Source: Candidatus Nitronauta litoralis | GTDB lineage: Bacteria; Nitrospinota; Nitrospinia; Nitrospinales; Nitrospinaceae | Direction: 5' to 3' | DNA: 64,000 nucleotides | Assembly (NCBI GenBank): GCA_015698285.1 | Contig: CP048685.1 | Coordinates: 2,666,001-2,730,000 of the forward strand | In this document: in pieces, positions 53,079 to 62,136 of the stretch | Layout: every line of letters begins with the position of its first letter | Position numbering within the stretch: the stretch's first letter is position 1 | Notes under the pieces: model-generated | Databases searched by the model: none | What the model was told of the DNA's origin: nothing | What the model saw: only the letters and a program-made list of their open reading frames with translations | Translations under genes and position numbers: made by a program

Positions 53079-54722
53079 TTATTCAAAGACCGGATCTTGA
53101 GCTATTTTTTTGAATGCCGGATCTGATCTAAGCTTTTTCAATCCGGCAGGGTTTATTTCTTTTGCCTCTTTCAGATTCTTTAGTACTTCGGAATCGTTCC
53201 CAGTGTTTGCGTAAGCTTTGGCCAAAAGGATACGATGGCTGAACAAATGGGAATGTGTCGGGTGTGTGACCAGTGTTTTTTCAAGAATAGCAATAGCCCG
53301 GTTGAACTGTTTGTCTCCGAAATAGGCCATCGCTGTATTCAATTTACTGTTCAGGTTATTGGGATCCATTCGCAGCGCCATGGAATACAGGTTTACGGCC
53401 CGCTGATACATTCCGTAGTGTGCAAAAATCTCACCCTTCTGATTAAGCGCTTCCGGCGGGTTCATATACCAGTTGTTTTCAGGTCCAGTTGGCGGTATGG
53501 AGTCTTCTTTGGGCAATTCATCAAGGCTGATTTTAGCTATTTCTCCCGGGTCGCCAAGTTCTACAGCCTGAGTGTAAAATTCCTTCGCTTGCTTGAGATT
53601 ACCGCGCATCACATAGAGGTCCCCTAACTCCTGAAGACCTTTTGCCTTCAGGTTCTTGTTGTCTCCTGCACTTTTTAATAAATCATTTACAGCCTGCTCG
53701 GCCACTTTTATCCTGAGAAAAAGGCTGGCCAGCCCAACCAGAATCTGGCGGGTGTTTACATTTTCTGGATCCAGTCGTGCCGCTGTCTGGATTTCAAACA
53801 GGGAGAGTCCGTACTCCCCTTCCTTGTAAAGTTTTTGTGATCGACCCAGGTGATATTTTGCGGGCTCAATCTGTGTGGGTAGCTTTTCCGGGCCATTTGT
53901 CCGGAGAAATTCAAGGAGGACCCGGGCCGCCTCTACCTGAGGATGGAATTTCAATGCATCATCCGGATCACTTTGCCGGGTATCATAAACCCGGTTGAGG
54001 AACCTCTTGGCCATAGCCATATTATTCTGCGTCGCGTAAGCATAGCCCAATTGATAAGCCGCTTCGAGATACTCTGGATTCAACTCAAGGGCTTTGGAAA
54101 AGGATTCAATCGCCTGGGGAATCTCATTCAAATAGTTGTAATTGAGTCCCATTTGAAATGCATAAGCTTCATTTTTGGGGTCTAGCGATGCTGCTTTTTT
54201 TAAAGCCTGGTTGGCGTCTTTCATTCGGCCTTGAGCCGCCAGGGTCAGAGCAGCTTCATAATGGGCTTCAGGTCGCTCTGGATGTTGCTGGACAGCTATA
54301 TTACAGGAGCGTTCTGCCAGGTCGACTACCCCCAATTGCCGATACAACTGGCAATGGTGATAATGTACCGCAGGGTGGCGCGGTTGGATATCCCGGGCTT
54401 TTTGCATAGCTTTTTGTGATTCCACATACTTGCCAACCTCAAAAAGCAACAGAGATTTGAGAATAAGGGGGGTCCCTTTGTGAGGGGATTCATGCTCCAG
54501 GCTTTTAACGATCGTCAGTGCTTGAGCGAACTTTTTGTTTTTTGCGAGTTCCAGGATCTGTAGATACTCGGGTTTGGATCGGTCGGTCTTGGAAAAATGT
54601 GGGTCCCATAATGCAATGTCGATATTGGGAAAAGTGGCTGATGCGTTTAGAGGAAATAGCAACATGGTAACCAACGCTGCCGGTATCAAATGATAACGAT
54701 TAAAAATATTAGGACACTTCAT
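53079..54722 (-). CDS. Secreted TPR-repeat protein
   Basis: A 547-residue protein with a signal peptide (to about residue 29, ending NASA) and many tetratricopeptide repeats throughout. Examples are AVHYHHCQLYRQLGVVDLAE, AYAFQMGLNYNYLNEIPQAIESFSKALELNPEY and AVNLYSMALRMDPNNLNSKLN, each of the 34-residue helix-turn-helix type. It is probably a periplasmic scaffold that holds or assembles other proteins. No enzyme domain is seen. A DUF1566 gene lies 30 bases upstream on the same strand, and the small secreted gene and bcp are downstream, so they may form one unit. Confidence 0.93.
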   Translation of the reverse strand: MKCPNIFNRYHLIPAALVTMLLFPLNASATFPNIDIALWDPHFSKTDRSKPEYLQILELAKNKKFAQALTIVKSLEHESPHKGTPLILKSLLLFEVGKYVESQKAMQKARDIQPRHPAVHYHHCQLYRQLGVVDLAERSCNIAVQQHPERPEAHYEAALTLAAQGRMKDANQALKKAASLDPKNEAYAFQMGLNYNYLNEIPQAIESFSKALELNPEYLEAAYQLGYAYATQNNMAMAKRFLNRVYDTRQSDPDDALKFHPQVEAARVLLEFLRTNGPEKLPTQIEPAKYHLGRSQKLYKEGEYGLSLFEIQTAARLDPENVNTRQILVGLASLFLRIKVAEQAVNDLLKSAGDNKNLKAKGLQELGDLYVMRGNLKQAKEFYTQAVELGDPGEIAKISLDELPKEDSIPPTGPENNWYMNPPEALNQKGEIFAHYGMYQRAVNLYSMALRMDPNNLNSKLNTAMAYFGDKQFNRAIAILEKTLVTHPTHSHLFSHRILLAKAYANTGNDSEVLKNLKEAKEINPAGLKKLRSDPAFKKIAQDPVFE

Positions 54723-54752
54723 TTTGCAAACGATTCCTTTCAGGATGCGTTG

Positions 54753-55277
54753 TTAATTTCGAACCGCACGGACAGTTTTCCGGGAACGGGATTTTTTTGG
54801 TGCCGAGAACCGGTCACCAGTGTTGAATACAACCCCAAAGGCATTAAAGTTTCCATTGCCTTCTGAGGACCATTGCGCTCCCCCGCCTTCCCTCCCAAAA
54901 ATAGGGTCTATATGGATAACCATTTCATGGCCAACCTGTTTGCTGTTTATTTTGTCTTTCTCGTAAAGGCTTTTTAGTTCCTTTAACGTTGGGAGCCGCC
55001 AGTCGATATGGCCTGCGAAGGCTTCTTCATTCAAGGCGTCAATATATTTAAAAGCCTCAAACCAGTTTAGCCAGTGACCCGTTGTAATATAGGAGTCTTC
55101 TTTCAACCACATCAATCCGGTTTTCGAATCCGTAATCGTGTGGTTTCCATGGTCAATGAACCGTTGATCATCTGAATTTGTTTCAGCAATGGCAGTAACT
55201 CCGAAGGATGGCACTATTAAAAAAAGGAACAGCAAGGATTGGGCAGTGTGTGATTTCCATGAAAAGTAATTAGCCAT
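54753..55277 (-). CDS. DUF1566 (Lcl C-terminal-like) secreted protein
   Basis: A 174-residue protein with a signal peptide (basic start, hydrophobic core, cleavage near AIAE) and one DUF1566 domain: HTITDSKTGLMWLKEDS, DWRLPTLKELKSLYE and QWSSEGNGNFNAFGVVFNTGD. The fold is like C-type lectin and the formylglycine-generating family and is common in surface proteins. Its start lies one base from the gatB stop, so it may be translationally coupled to gatB. Confidence 0.9.
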   Translation of the reverse strand: MANYFSWKSHTAQSLLFLFLIVPSFGVTAIAETNSDDQRFIDHGNHTITDSKTGLMWLKEDSYITTGHWLNWFEAFKYIDALNEEAFAGHIDWRLPTLKELKSLYEKDKINSKQVGHEMVIHIDPIFGREGGGAQWSSEGNGNFNAFGVVFNTGDRFSAPKKSRSRKTVRAVRN

Positions 55278-55278
55278 T

Positions 55279-56718
55279 TTATCCTCGAAGTTTTTGCTGA
55301 AACATTTTGTTGACCAGTCCAGGATTGGCCTTCCCCTTGCTGGCTTTCATCACCTGGCCGACCAGAAAACCGATGACTTTGTCTTTGCCGGATCGGTACT
55401 GCTCGGCCTGGTCCGGATTGGCAGAAATGACTTCATCAATCAGGCTTTCTATTGCCCCTTCATCTGAAATTTGTACCAGGTTTTTTTCTTTTACCACGAT
55501 CTCTGGAGATTTTCCGCTCTGGATCATGTCTTCAAATACTGTTTTGGCGATCTTGCCACTGATCGTATTGTCATGAACCATGCTCAACAATTTCGCTAGA
55601 TTCTCAGGCGAAACCGGGCATTCGGTGATATCTTTGTCCGCGTTTTTCAACTCCCTCAAAAGTTCAGACATGATCCAGTTACTGATTGCTTTCGGCTGAT
55701 TGAAGGCTCGGATGCAGGCTTCAAAGTAGTCCGCCAGTTCCCGGGATGCTGTCAACACTCCAGCGTCGTATTCTGGAATACCGTATTCCGTTACAAAACG
55801 CTGGCTTTTTTCTTCCGGCAATTCAGGTAACGCTTCTCTGGCTCTTTTTATCCATTCTTCGTCGATGACGATGGGCGCCAGGTCCGGTTCAGGAAAATAG
55901 CGATAGTCGTGCGCTTCCTCCTTGGACCGCATGCTGAATGTCACACCCCGCTCGGCATCGTATAGTCGGGTTTCCTGGACCACCCTGTCTCCTTGTTTTA
56001 ATACCTGGGCCTGGCGTTTAACTTCATACTCGATGGCTTTTTGTACAAATTTGAAGGAGTTGATATTTTTCACTTCCGCGCGGGTGCCCAGTTCCTTCTC
56101 GCCAACGGGCCGGATGGAGACATTGGCATCGCACCGGAAACTGCCTTCTTCCATGTTGCAATCGCTGACTCCAGAGTACTCCAGAATGGACCGTAGGATC
56201 ATTAAGTATTCACGGGCCTCTTCAGCAGAACGAATCTCAGGCTCACTGACAATTTCGACCAGAGGCACACCGGTCCGGTTAAAATCCACATAGCTTTTGC
56301 CCGGGTTTCCCAGGTTTTCTCCGTGGATCGATTTTCCCGCGTCTTCTTCCATATGGATTCGAGTGATGCCAATGATCTTTGGGGTGCCATTCCCCTGCAA
56401 TTTAATCCGGCCATGCCGTCCTATAGGAAGCGTAAACTGGGAAATCTGGTATCCCTTGGGCAAATCCGGGTAGAAATAGTTTTTTCGATCAAAGACATTG
56501 GTTGGTTCGACCTCACAATGGGTGGCAAGGCAAGCTCTGAGGGCGTATTCGACGGCCTTTGCATTGAGAACGGGCAAAACCCCGGGCATACCCAGGCAGA
56601 TCGGGCAGGTATTTTCGTTGGGCTCGCTACCAAAGCGGGTGGAGCATGAACAGAAGATTTTACTTTCAGTTTTTAGCTGGGCGTGGACTTCCAACCCAAT
56701 GACGGTTTCAAATTCCAT
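55279..56718 (-). CDS. gatB: Asp-tRNA(Asn)/Glu-tRNA(Gln) amidotransferase subunit B
   Basis: A 479-residue subunit of GatCAB that phosphorylates and then amidates misacylated tRNA, giving Gln-tRNA(Gln) and Asn-tRNA(Asn). The start [22 protein letters not shown] is the family hallmark. A zinc-ribbon C-x-C...CPICLGMPG follows, then [14 protein letters not shown] and the [17 protein letters not shown] signature. The C-terminal tail is a YqeY-like tRNA-binding domain ([18 protein letters not shown]). gatA and gatC are not in the window. Good length and conservation make this the best gene here for taxonomic placement. Confidence 0.98.
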   Translation of the reverse strand: MEFETVIGLEVHAQLKTESKIFCSCSTRFGSEPNENTCPICLGMPGVLPVLNAKAVEYALRACLATHCEVEPTNVFDRKNYFYPDLPKGYQISQFTLPIGRHGRIKLQGNGTPKIIGITRIHMEEDAGKSIHGENLGNPGKSYVDFNRTGVPLVEIVSEPEIRSAEEAREYLMILRSILEYSGVSDCNMEEGSFRCDANVSIRPVGEKELGTRAEVKNINSFKFVQKAIEYEVKRQAQVLKQGDRVVQETRLYDAERGVTFSMRSKEEAHDYRYFPEPDLAPIVIDEEWIKRAREALPELPEEKSQRFVTEYGIPEYDAGVLTASRELADYFEACIRAFNQPKAISNWIMSELLRELKNADKDITECPVSPENLAKLLSMVHDNTISGKIAKTVFEDMIQSGKSPEIVVKEKNLVQISDEGAIESLIDEVISANPDQAEQYRSGKDKVIGFLVGQVMKASKGKANPGLVNKMFQQKLRG

Positions 56719-56819
56719 AGTGGGTATTTCCGATATGTTTAAACTTAATAGGGACAGACGGGATTTTAGCGATCACAAACCTGACCGTCAACCTGCAAAG
56801 GGTTGAGCCTGCAGGCGTG

Positions 56820-57560
56820 TTAATTGGCGGTACACCCGCCATCTACGGGCAGGACAGTCCCGGTAATGAATGAGGATACATCGCTGGCGAAAAACAGGCA
56901 GGCCTGGGCCACATCCTGTGGTTTGCCAAACCTCCCGATCGGGTAGCGTTTGGATAGCTCGTCGATCCACTCTTTGTTTTCCATCATTCCCTCAGTCATT
57001 TCCGTCTCAATCAATCCGGGGCAGATGGTATTCGATCGAATCCCTTGAGGGCCATATTCGACTGCTAACGATCGACTGAACTGCGACAAAGCTGCTTTGG
57101 AAGCATTGTAGGCGGCAGTTTGCGGTGCCGCAATCATTCCCAGAATTGAGCTGATATGGACAATACTGCCTTTCCCCCGTTCCAGCATTGAAGGGATCAC
57201 ATTTCTGGTTAGCAGGAAAACTCCTCTGAGATTGATATCCAGTACTCTGTCCCATTCCTCCGGCGCCATTTCATGTAAAGGAGCCATGGCAAAGGTTCCG
57301 GCATTGTTTATCAGAATATCGATTGATTCGAACCTGGATCGGGTTTCATTTACCAGTCTGCCAACATCAGTTTCCTGGGTGATATCACCCGATATGGTCA
57401 ATACATCCCCATTGAGAGCCTTTTTTGCTTCTTCCAATCTATCCTGACGCCTTCCAAAAAGAACCACCTTTCCGCCTTCTTTTAAAAACAATTCAGCGCA
57501 AGCAAGGCCGATCCCGGTCGCTCCTCCAGTAATGATGGTTGTTTTTCCCGCAAGTTTCAT
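56820..57560 (-). CDS. Short-chain dehydrogenase/reductase family oxidoreductase
   Basis: A 246-residue NAD(P)-dependent enzyme. TGGATGIG (11-18) is the cofactor loop, NNAG (85-88) the central motif, and S138, Y151 and K155 the catalytic set (YNASK). The C-terminal DVSSFITGTVLPVDGGCTAN is typical of classical SDRs such as 3-oxoacyl-ACP reductase-like proteins. R37/R38 (LFGRRQ) after the second strand favours NADP. The substrate is unknown. It is about 100 bases upstream of gatB on the same strand. Confidence 0.95.
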   Translation of the reverse strand: MKLAGKTTIITGGATGIGLACAELFLKEGGKVVLFGRRQDRLEEAKKALNGDVLTISGDITQETDVGRLVNETRSRFESIDILINNAGTFAMAPLHEMAPEEWDRVLDINLRGVFLLTRNVIPSMLERGKGSIVHISSILGMIAAPQTAAYNASKAALSQFSRSLAVEYGPQGIRSNTICPGLIETEMTEGMMENKEWIDELSKRYPIGRFGKPQDVAQACLFFASDVSSFITGTVLPVDGGCTAN

Positions 57561-57646
57561 TCAGGCTCCCTGGTGGTATCCTTATTAATTAATTTATATA
57601 ATACTATCAGGATTTGAGTCCTTATTGAACTTTGGAGGTTTTTTAT

Positions 57647-57685
57647 ATGCAGGGGTTGAATTTGAAAAAAAAGGGCCAATTATGA
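57647..57685 (+). CDS. Possible 12-codon leader peptide
   Basis: A perfect GGAGG (57633-57637) sits nine bases before ATG 57647, which opens a 12-codon frame (MQGLNLKKKGQL). Its TGA (57683-57685) overlaps the ATG of the next gene (57682), as in translational coupling. The better-placed ribosome-binding site belongs to the leader, not to the membrane protein. It is short enough to have arisen by chance, so it remains tentative. Confidence 0.35.
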   Translation: MQGLNLKKKGQL

Positions 57686-57951
57686 AAATAAGCTGGCTTT
57701 ATTATTTTTTCGGCGCTTTTATTGGGGGAGTATGTGGGGTCGTGATTTGGCTTATATTGCTTATGGTCGAAAGATCCGGCCAACCCATTCTTTCAAGCCT
57801 CCCTCAAAAATTCGGAGTTTTTGGGGTATATTTGCAGCACCTGTATAACGTGTTACCCTTATTTACTATTATATTAGGTGTGGTCCTTGTTAGAAAAATG
57901 TTCCCGGAACGGTTTGAAGAAGATGAAGATAAGAAGCCAAATGCATCCTGA
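57682..57951 (+). CDS. Small two-helix membrane protein, unknown
   Basis: An 89-residue protein with two hydrophobic segments (about residues 4-27 and 50-68), a short loop between, and an acidic cytoplasmic-type tail (EEDEDKK). The start at ATG 57682 is favoured by the overlap with the leader frame; a TTG at 57625 in the same frame would add 19 residues. AGGG lies eight bases before the ATG. No family is recognised. It is the first of four plus-strand genes that end with a two-component system. Confidence 0.6.
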   Translation: MKISWLYYFFGAFIGGVCGVVIWLILLMVERSGQPILSSLPQKFGVFGVYLQHLYNVLPLFTIILGVVLVRKMFPERFEEDEDKKPNAS

Positions 57952-57990
57952 CTTTTCAAATAAAAAAACATTCGCCCTGGAATTTATTAG

Positions 57991-58194
57991 ATGAGTAAAA
58001 ACTTCAATAAAAATTTACTGAAAGCACTGGACACCACCAAAGAATCGCTCTCCATCTGCAAACAGGCTATGGAGGATACCAATGACCAGAGCTGCCGAGC
58101 CATGTACGCAGCCATGATCAAGGACTGTGAAAAGCATATTGATATGATCTCAGGTGAAATTGAATTGCACAAAGTTCAGAAAAAATGGGATTAG
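57991..58194 (+). CDS. Small Cys- and Met-containing helical protein, unknown
   Basis: A 67-residue protein, likely a helical hairpin, with three Cys, two of them in CxxxM and CxxM contexts (SICKQAMED, QSCRAMYAAM, KDCEKHIDM). Thiol and thioether ligands near a heavy-metal-type two-component system suggest, but do not show, a role in metal or redox sensing. Its stop lies three bases before the response-regulator ATG, so it is clearly in the same operon. The ribosome-binding site is poor (GGAATT). Confidence 0.65.
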   Translation: MSKNFNKNLLKALDTTKESLSICKQAMEDTNDQSCRAMYAAMIKDCEKHIDMISGEIELHKVQKKWD

Positions 58195-58197
58195 CCG

Positions 58198-58869
58198 ATG
58201 CGGATATTGATAGTCGAAGATGAAAAAAAAGTCGCAGGATTCATCAAAAAAGGTTTGGAAGAAGAAACTTACGCAGTGGACGTTGCCTACGATGGTGAAG
58301 AGGGCTTGCTTTTGGCAGACACGAACCAGTACGACCTGATCGTACTTGACCTGATGTTACCAAAAATGGGAGGACTGGAAGTCCTCACCCAGTTGCGCGA
58401 TAAACGGGTGAACACTCCGATTCTTTTACTCACCGCCAAGGATTCTGTCGAAGACAAGGTGACCGGCCTCAATAAGGGGGCGGATGATTACCTCACCAAA
58501 CCCTTTGCATTCTCAGAGCTTTTGGCCCGTGTCCGTTCGCTCCTGCGCCGTGGTCAGGCAGAAACGCAAACGGTGCTTCAGGTCAGCGACCTCACATTGG
58601 ATTTGATCAGTCACAAAGTCAATCGCAATGGGGAAGAGATCGAACTGACTGGTAAAGAATACAGCCTGCTTGAGTATTTCATGCGCAACGTGGGCAAAGT
58701 GCTCACGCGAACCATGATTGCCGAGCATGTCTGGGATTATAATTTTGATACGTTTACCAATGTGATCGATGTTTACATCAATCACTTGCGTAAGAAAATA
58801 GACAAAAGTCACGAACAAAAACTGCTCCACACCCTGAGGGGTGTGGGTTATGTAATGAAAGAATCCTGA
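58198..58869 (+). CDS. OmpR/PhoB-family response regulator (CusR/CopR-like)
   Basis: A 223-residue transcription factor. The receiver domain has E8/D9 in VEDEK, phospho-acceptor D51 (LIVLDLMLP), T79 and K101 (TKPF). The C-terminal winged helix has ELTGKEYSLLEYFMRNVGKVLTR and VIDVYINHLRKKIDK. The length and the pattern with the next gene are like CusR/CopR/QseB regulators that respond to metals or envelope signals. The kinase gene starts 11 bases after its stop. The target promoter is unknown. Confidence 0.95.
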   Translation: MRILIVEDEKKVAGFIKKGLEEETYAVDVAYDGEEGLLLADTNQYDLIVLDLMLPKMGGLEVLTQLRDKRVNTPILLLTAKDSVEDKVTGLNKGADDYLTKPFAFSELLARVRSLLRRGQAETQTVLQVSDLTLDLISHKVNRNGEEIELTGKEYSLLEYFMRNVGKVLTRTMIAEHVWDYNFDTFTNVIDVYINHLRKKIDKSHEQKLLHTLRGVGYVMKES

Positions 58870-58880
58870 GGGGTTCTACC

Positions 58881-60317
58881 ATGGTGTTCAATACCATCCG
58901 TTCCCGGCTAACCGCTTGGCATGTCTGCCTGCTGGCAGTCATTCTCATCCTGTTCTCAGCCGTTCTGTATTTCTTCCTGTCCAAACGTCTGCACGAAAGT
59001 ATCGACAACTCCCTTAAGGTCTCCGCCAGTGTGGTCCGTAAAACGGCGGGCATGCAGTATTCACGTACCCCTTTGCCGGGACTCGAATATTTCTTCGAGC
59101 AGTTTCTGGGATACGGCAACCTCAACAAGTTTTACCGGGTTTACGATGGCTCGGGCAATGTCGGGTCGCGTTCAAAAGGGATCGATGCCTCCAAATTTCC
59201 TTTAAGTCAGGAAGCCTACACCCGCGCTTTAAAAGGGGACGAGACTTTCGAAACTTTCCAGGTTGAAGGCAACCATACGATCCGCGTCATCACCATGCCG
59301 GTTCTTCGTGAGGAAACCCTGGTCAACCTCATCCAGGTAGGCACTTCGCTCAAAGGCATCAAAGAAACGTTAAAAAACCTGCGCATCTTTTTCTTTACCT
59401 CGGTACCCCTGGTGTTGTTGTTCAGTACACTGGTCGGACGCTTCATGGCCCGTCGGGCTCTGGAACCGGTGGCAAAAATCACCGAGACCGCCCGCCAGAT
59501 TTCACATGCTCCGGATTTGAGTCGGCGTATTGAAGAGCCGGAAGTGCAGGATGAAATCGGCAAGCTGGCCAACACCTTCAACGAGATGATGGATCGGCTC
59601 GAGGGATCGTTTCGTCAGATGCGCCAGTTTTCAAGCGACGCCTCGCACGAACTGCGTACGCCGTTGACGGTGCTGAAGGGGCAGAGTGAACTGGTCCTGA
59701 GTAAACCGCGCAGCCTTGCAGAATACAGGGAAGTGGTTTCAAGTAACCTTGAAGAGATCAACTACATGTCCAAGATCCTCGACGATCTGTTCACTCTCGC
59801 CAAGTCAGACGAAGGGAATCTGAACATGGAGTTCCAGCCGGTGGATTTCCATGCCATCATTGAGGATGTGTGTCGTCATGTGGAAGTGCTGGCCGAAGAA
59901 AAGAATCAGAAGGTGGTGATCGCCTATCTGGAGCCCGTTGTGATCAATGGAGACCCGCATCGTTTGAGGCAGATGGTGTTGACACTGGTTCACAATGCGA
60001 TCAAATACACACCGGAAAATGGAGAGATCAAAGTGGCGCTGGAGGATCAAGGCAACAAGGCGGCTTTCACAGTGTCGGACAATGGCATGGGCATCCCTGA
60101 CAATGATTTGCCGATGATCTTCAATCGTTTTTATCGGGTGGATAAGGCGCGTTCCCGGGACCAGGGCGGCAGCGGGCTGGGGCTTTCCATCTGCAAATAT
60201 ATTGTGGAAGCCCACGGTGGAGAAATTGATGTGGAAAGTGAAATCGGCGTCGGCTCCCGCTTTAAAATACTCTTACCCAAGATGGATGTGGTCGAGAAAA
60301 AGAAAAACGCAGCGTAA
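58881..60317 (+). CDS. Membrane sensor histidine kinase (CusS-like)
   Basis: A 478-residue kinase with two membrane helices (about 13-33 and 168-188) around a periplasmic sensor of about 130 residues. A HAMP domain ([23 protein letters not shown]) leads to HisKA with phospho-acceptor H256 ([15 protein letters not shown]) and HATPase boxes [17 protein letters not shown] and GGSGLGLSI. The layout is that of CusS-type heavy-metal sensors, but the periplasmic part has no clear metal site. It pairs with the upstream response regulator. This block is more GC-rich than the surrounding genes. Confidence 0.95.
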   Translation: MVFNTIRSRLTAWHVCLLAVILILFSAVLYFFLSKRLHESIDNSLKVSASVVRKTAGMQYSRTPLPGLEYFFEQFLGYGNLNKFYRVYDGSGNVGSRSKGIDASKFPLSQEAYTRALKGDETFETFQVEGNHTIRVITMPVLREETLVNLIQVGTSLKGIKETLKNLRIFFFTSVPLVLLFSTLVGRFMARRALEPVAKITETARQISHAPDLSRRIEEPEVQDEIGKLANTFNEMMDRLEGSFRQMRQFSSDASHELRTPLTVLKGQSELVLSKPRSLAEYREVVSSNLEEINYMSKILDDLFTLAKSDEGNLNMEFQPVDFHAIIEDVCRHVEVLAEEKNQKVVIAYLEPVVINGDPHRLRQMVLTLVHNAIKYTPENGEIKVALEDQGNKAAFTVSDNGMGIPDNDLPMIFNRFYRVDKARSRDQGGSGLGLSICKYIVEAHGGEIDVESEIGVGSRFKILLPKMDVVEKKKNAA

Positions 60318-60408
60318 ATAGTTTACAATTTTAAGCAAGATAATATTTAAATAAGAAACCCCCGCTATTCAATGTTTAAAACTTTTTTCCGGAACCTGAT
60401 ACTTCTCG

Positions 60409-61920
60409 TCAATGCAACTGCACAATGACATTTTTCACCTGTGTGTAGTTCTCAACGGCGTGCAGGCTCATCTCGCGTCCGTAGCCGCTCTGCTTGTACC
60501 CACCGAAGGGGGCGTTGGCATCGAAGATGTTATGACAGTTCACCCACACCGTGCCTGCTTTTAACCTCGCGGCAACTTTATGCGCCTTATTGATGTCTTT
60601 GGTCCATACACTGGCAGCGAGTCCATAAACCGTATCGTTGGCCTGGGCTACGGTGGCTTCGATATCATCAAATGGAGCGGCGACCAGAACCGGACCGAAT
60701 ATTTCCTCGTTAACGATTTTCATTTTATTATGGATACCACTGAACACGGTCGGTTGCACATAACTGCCAGCACCCAGCGGCCCGGAATAGCGTTCACCTC
60801 CTGCCAGTACATTGGCGCCCTCTCCCTTGCCTGAGTCGATATAACCCATCACGCGGTCCTGTTGCTCTGTTGACACCAGCGGCCCCATTTCCGTATCGGG
60901 AGCCATGCCGGGTCCGACCTTGATGTTTTTGGCCTTCTCCGCTACACGCTCGACCAGTTCGTCATAAACGTTTTTATGGACCATAAGGCGCGACCCTGCG
61001 GCACAGCACTGGCCGTGATTGAAGAAAATGGCACCGGCGACTCCATCGGCGGCGAGGTCGAGGTCGGCATCCGGGAATACGATGGCAGGCGATTTACCGC
61101 CCAGTTCGACCGTCACGCGCTTCAAATTACCAGCGGAGGCCTTCACGATTTCGTGTCCGATTTCCGTGCTGCCGGTGAACGCGACTTTGTCGACATCGGG
61201 GTGGTTGGACAGCGCTGCCCCTGCATCGCCGAATCCGGTGACGATATTGACTACACCTTCCGGGAAACCCGCCTCTTGAAACAGGTCGGCCAGCAGCAGG
61301 GCAGATAGCGGGGTCTGTTCCGCTGGTTTTAAAACGACACAGTTTCCTGTAGCCAAGGCCACTCCCAGTTTCCAAGCGGCCATCAGCAGTGGAAAATTCC
61401 AGGGGATGATTTGTCCGACCACGCCCATTGGCTCGCGCCGGGTGTAGTCGAGAAACTCCGCGCCGGGTGCGTAGGGAACGCTGAGATCGAGCGTTTCTCC
61501 GTGGATTTTTGTGGAGAGCCCTGCATAGTAGCGAAAATGGTCGACTGTGAGTGGCACATCCGCTGCACGGGCGATTGTCAATGGCTTGCCGTTGTCCAGG
61601 GTTTCCAATTGAGCGAATTCCTCCGTGTGTTGTTCGATGAGGTCCGCAAATTTCCAGATGAGCCTGCCTCTTTCAGAGGTTGTCATTTTTCTCCAGGGAC
61701 CTTCTTCAAACGCCCGGCGAGCCGCCTGTACGGCACGGTTGATATCTTCTTCTCCGCCTTTGGGAACACGGCACAATTCGTTCAAACTTGAAGGGTCGGT
61801 TACAGCAAATGTTTCCCCGCTGGCGGCATCGACACGTTTCCCCCCAATGAGCAATTTATGGGACGAGTTTAAAAATTGTTGAACCTCAGGGATGGGTTCC
61901 GGTACGGCGACGGTATTCAT
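60409..61920 (-). CDS. NAD(P)-dependent aldehyde dehydrogenase
   Basis: A 503-residue enzyme of the ALDH1/betaine-aldehyde type. Catalytic residues are N174 (PWNFP), K198 (KPAE), E272 (VELGGKSP) and C306 in GQCC (NHGQCCAAGSRL). The N-terminus HKLLIGGKRVDAASGETFAV and the C-terminus PFGGYKQSGYGREMS are complete. It oxidises an aldehyde to the acid; the substrate is not evident. Divergent transcription with the sucrose-phosphate synthase (216 bases apart) could place it in compatible-solute metabolism, but general aldehyde detoxification is equally likely. Confidence 0.95.
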   Translation of the reverse strand: MNTVAVPEPIPEVQQFLNSSHKLLIGGKRVDAASGETFAVTDPSSLNELCRVPKGGEEDINRAVQAARRAFEEGPWRKMTTSERGRLIWKFADLIEQHTEEFAQLETLDNGKPLTIARAADVPLTVDHFRYYAGLSTKIHGETLDLSVPYAPGAEFLDYTRREPMGVVGQIIPWNFPLLMAAWKLGVALATGNCVVLKPAEQTPLSALLLADLFQEAGFPEGVVNIVTGFGDAGAALSNHPDVDKVAFTGSTEIGHEIVKASAGNLKRVTVELGGKSPAIVFPDADLDLAADGVAGAIFFNHGQCCAAGSRLMVHKNVYDELVERVAEKAKNIKVGPGMAPDTEMGPLVSTEQQDRVMGYIDSGKGEGANVLAGGERYSGPLGAGSYVQPTVFSGIHNKMKIVNEEIFGPVLVAAPFDDIEATVAQANDTVYGLAASVWTKDINKAHKVAARLKAGTVWVNCHNIFDANAPFGGYKQSGYGREMSLHAVENYTQVKNVIVQLH

Positions 61921-62136
61921 GGTGGTCTCTCTTAATATGTGGAAAGAGGAACTATTGTGTTCCTGTTAAAAATTCAAGTTTCATTATGCGATAATTTTAT
62001 AGTGTCCCCTCGAGTTTGAAAACCTTTTTTCAATGAAATTTCTCAACCTGCTAATATAGCTAACTTGCAAAGTGCCTGATCCCTTTAAGGTTGCCCTTCA
62101 GGGGGGCATGGTGTTAATTCATTCTCTACATTTTTT

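Noticed and set aside
57991-58194. Copper-storage (Csp-type) protein
   Set aside because: The Cys residues are few and not in CxxxC spacing along the helices, so the assignment is not supported.
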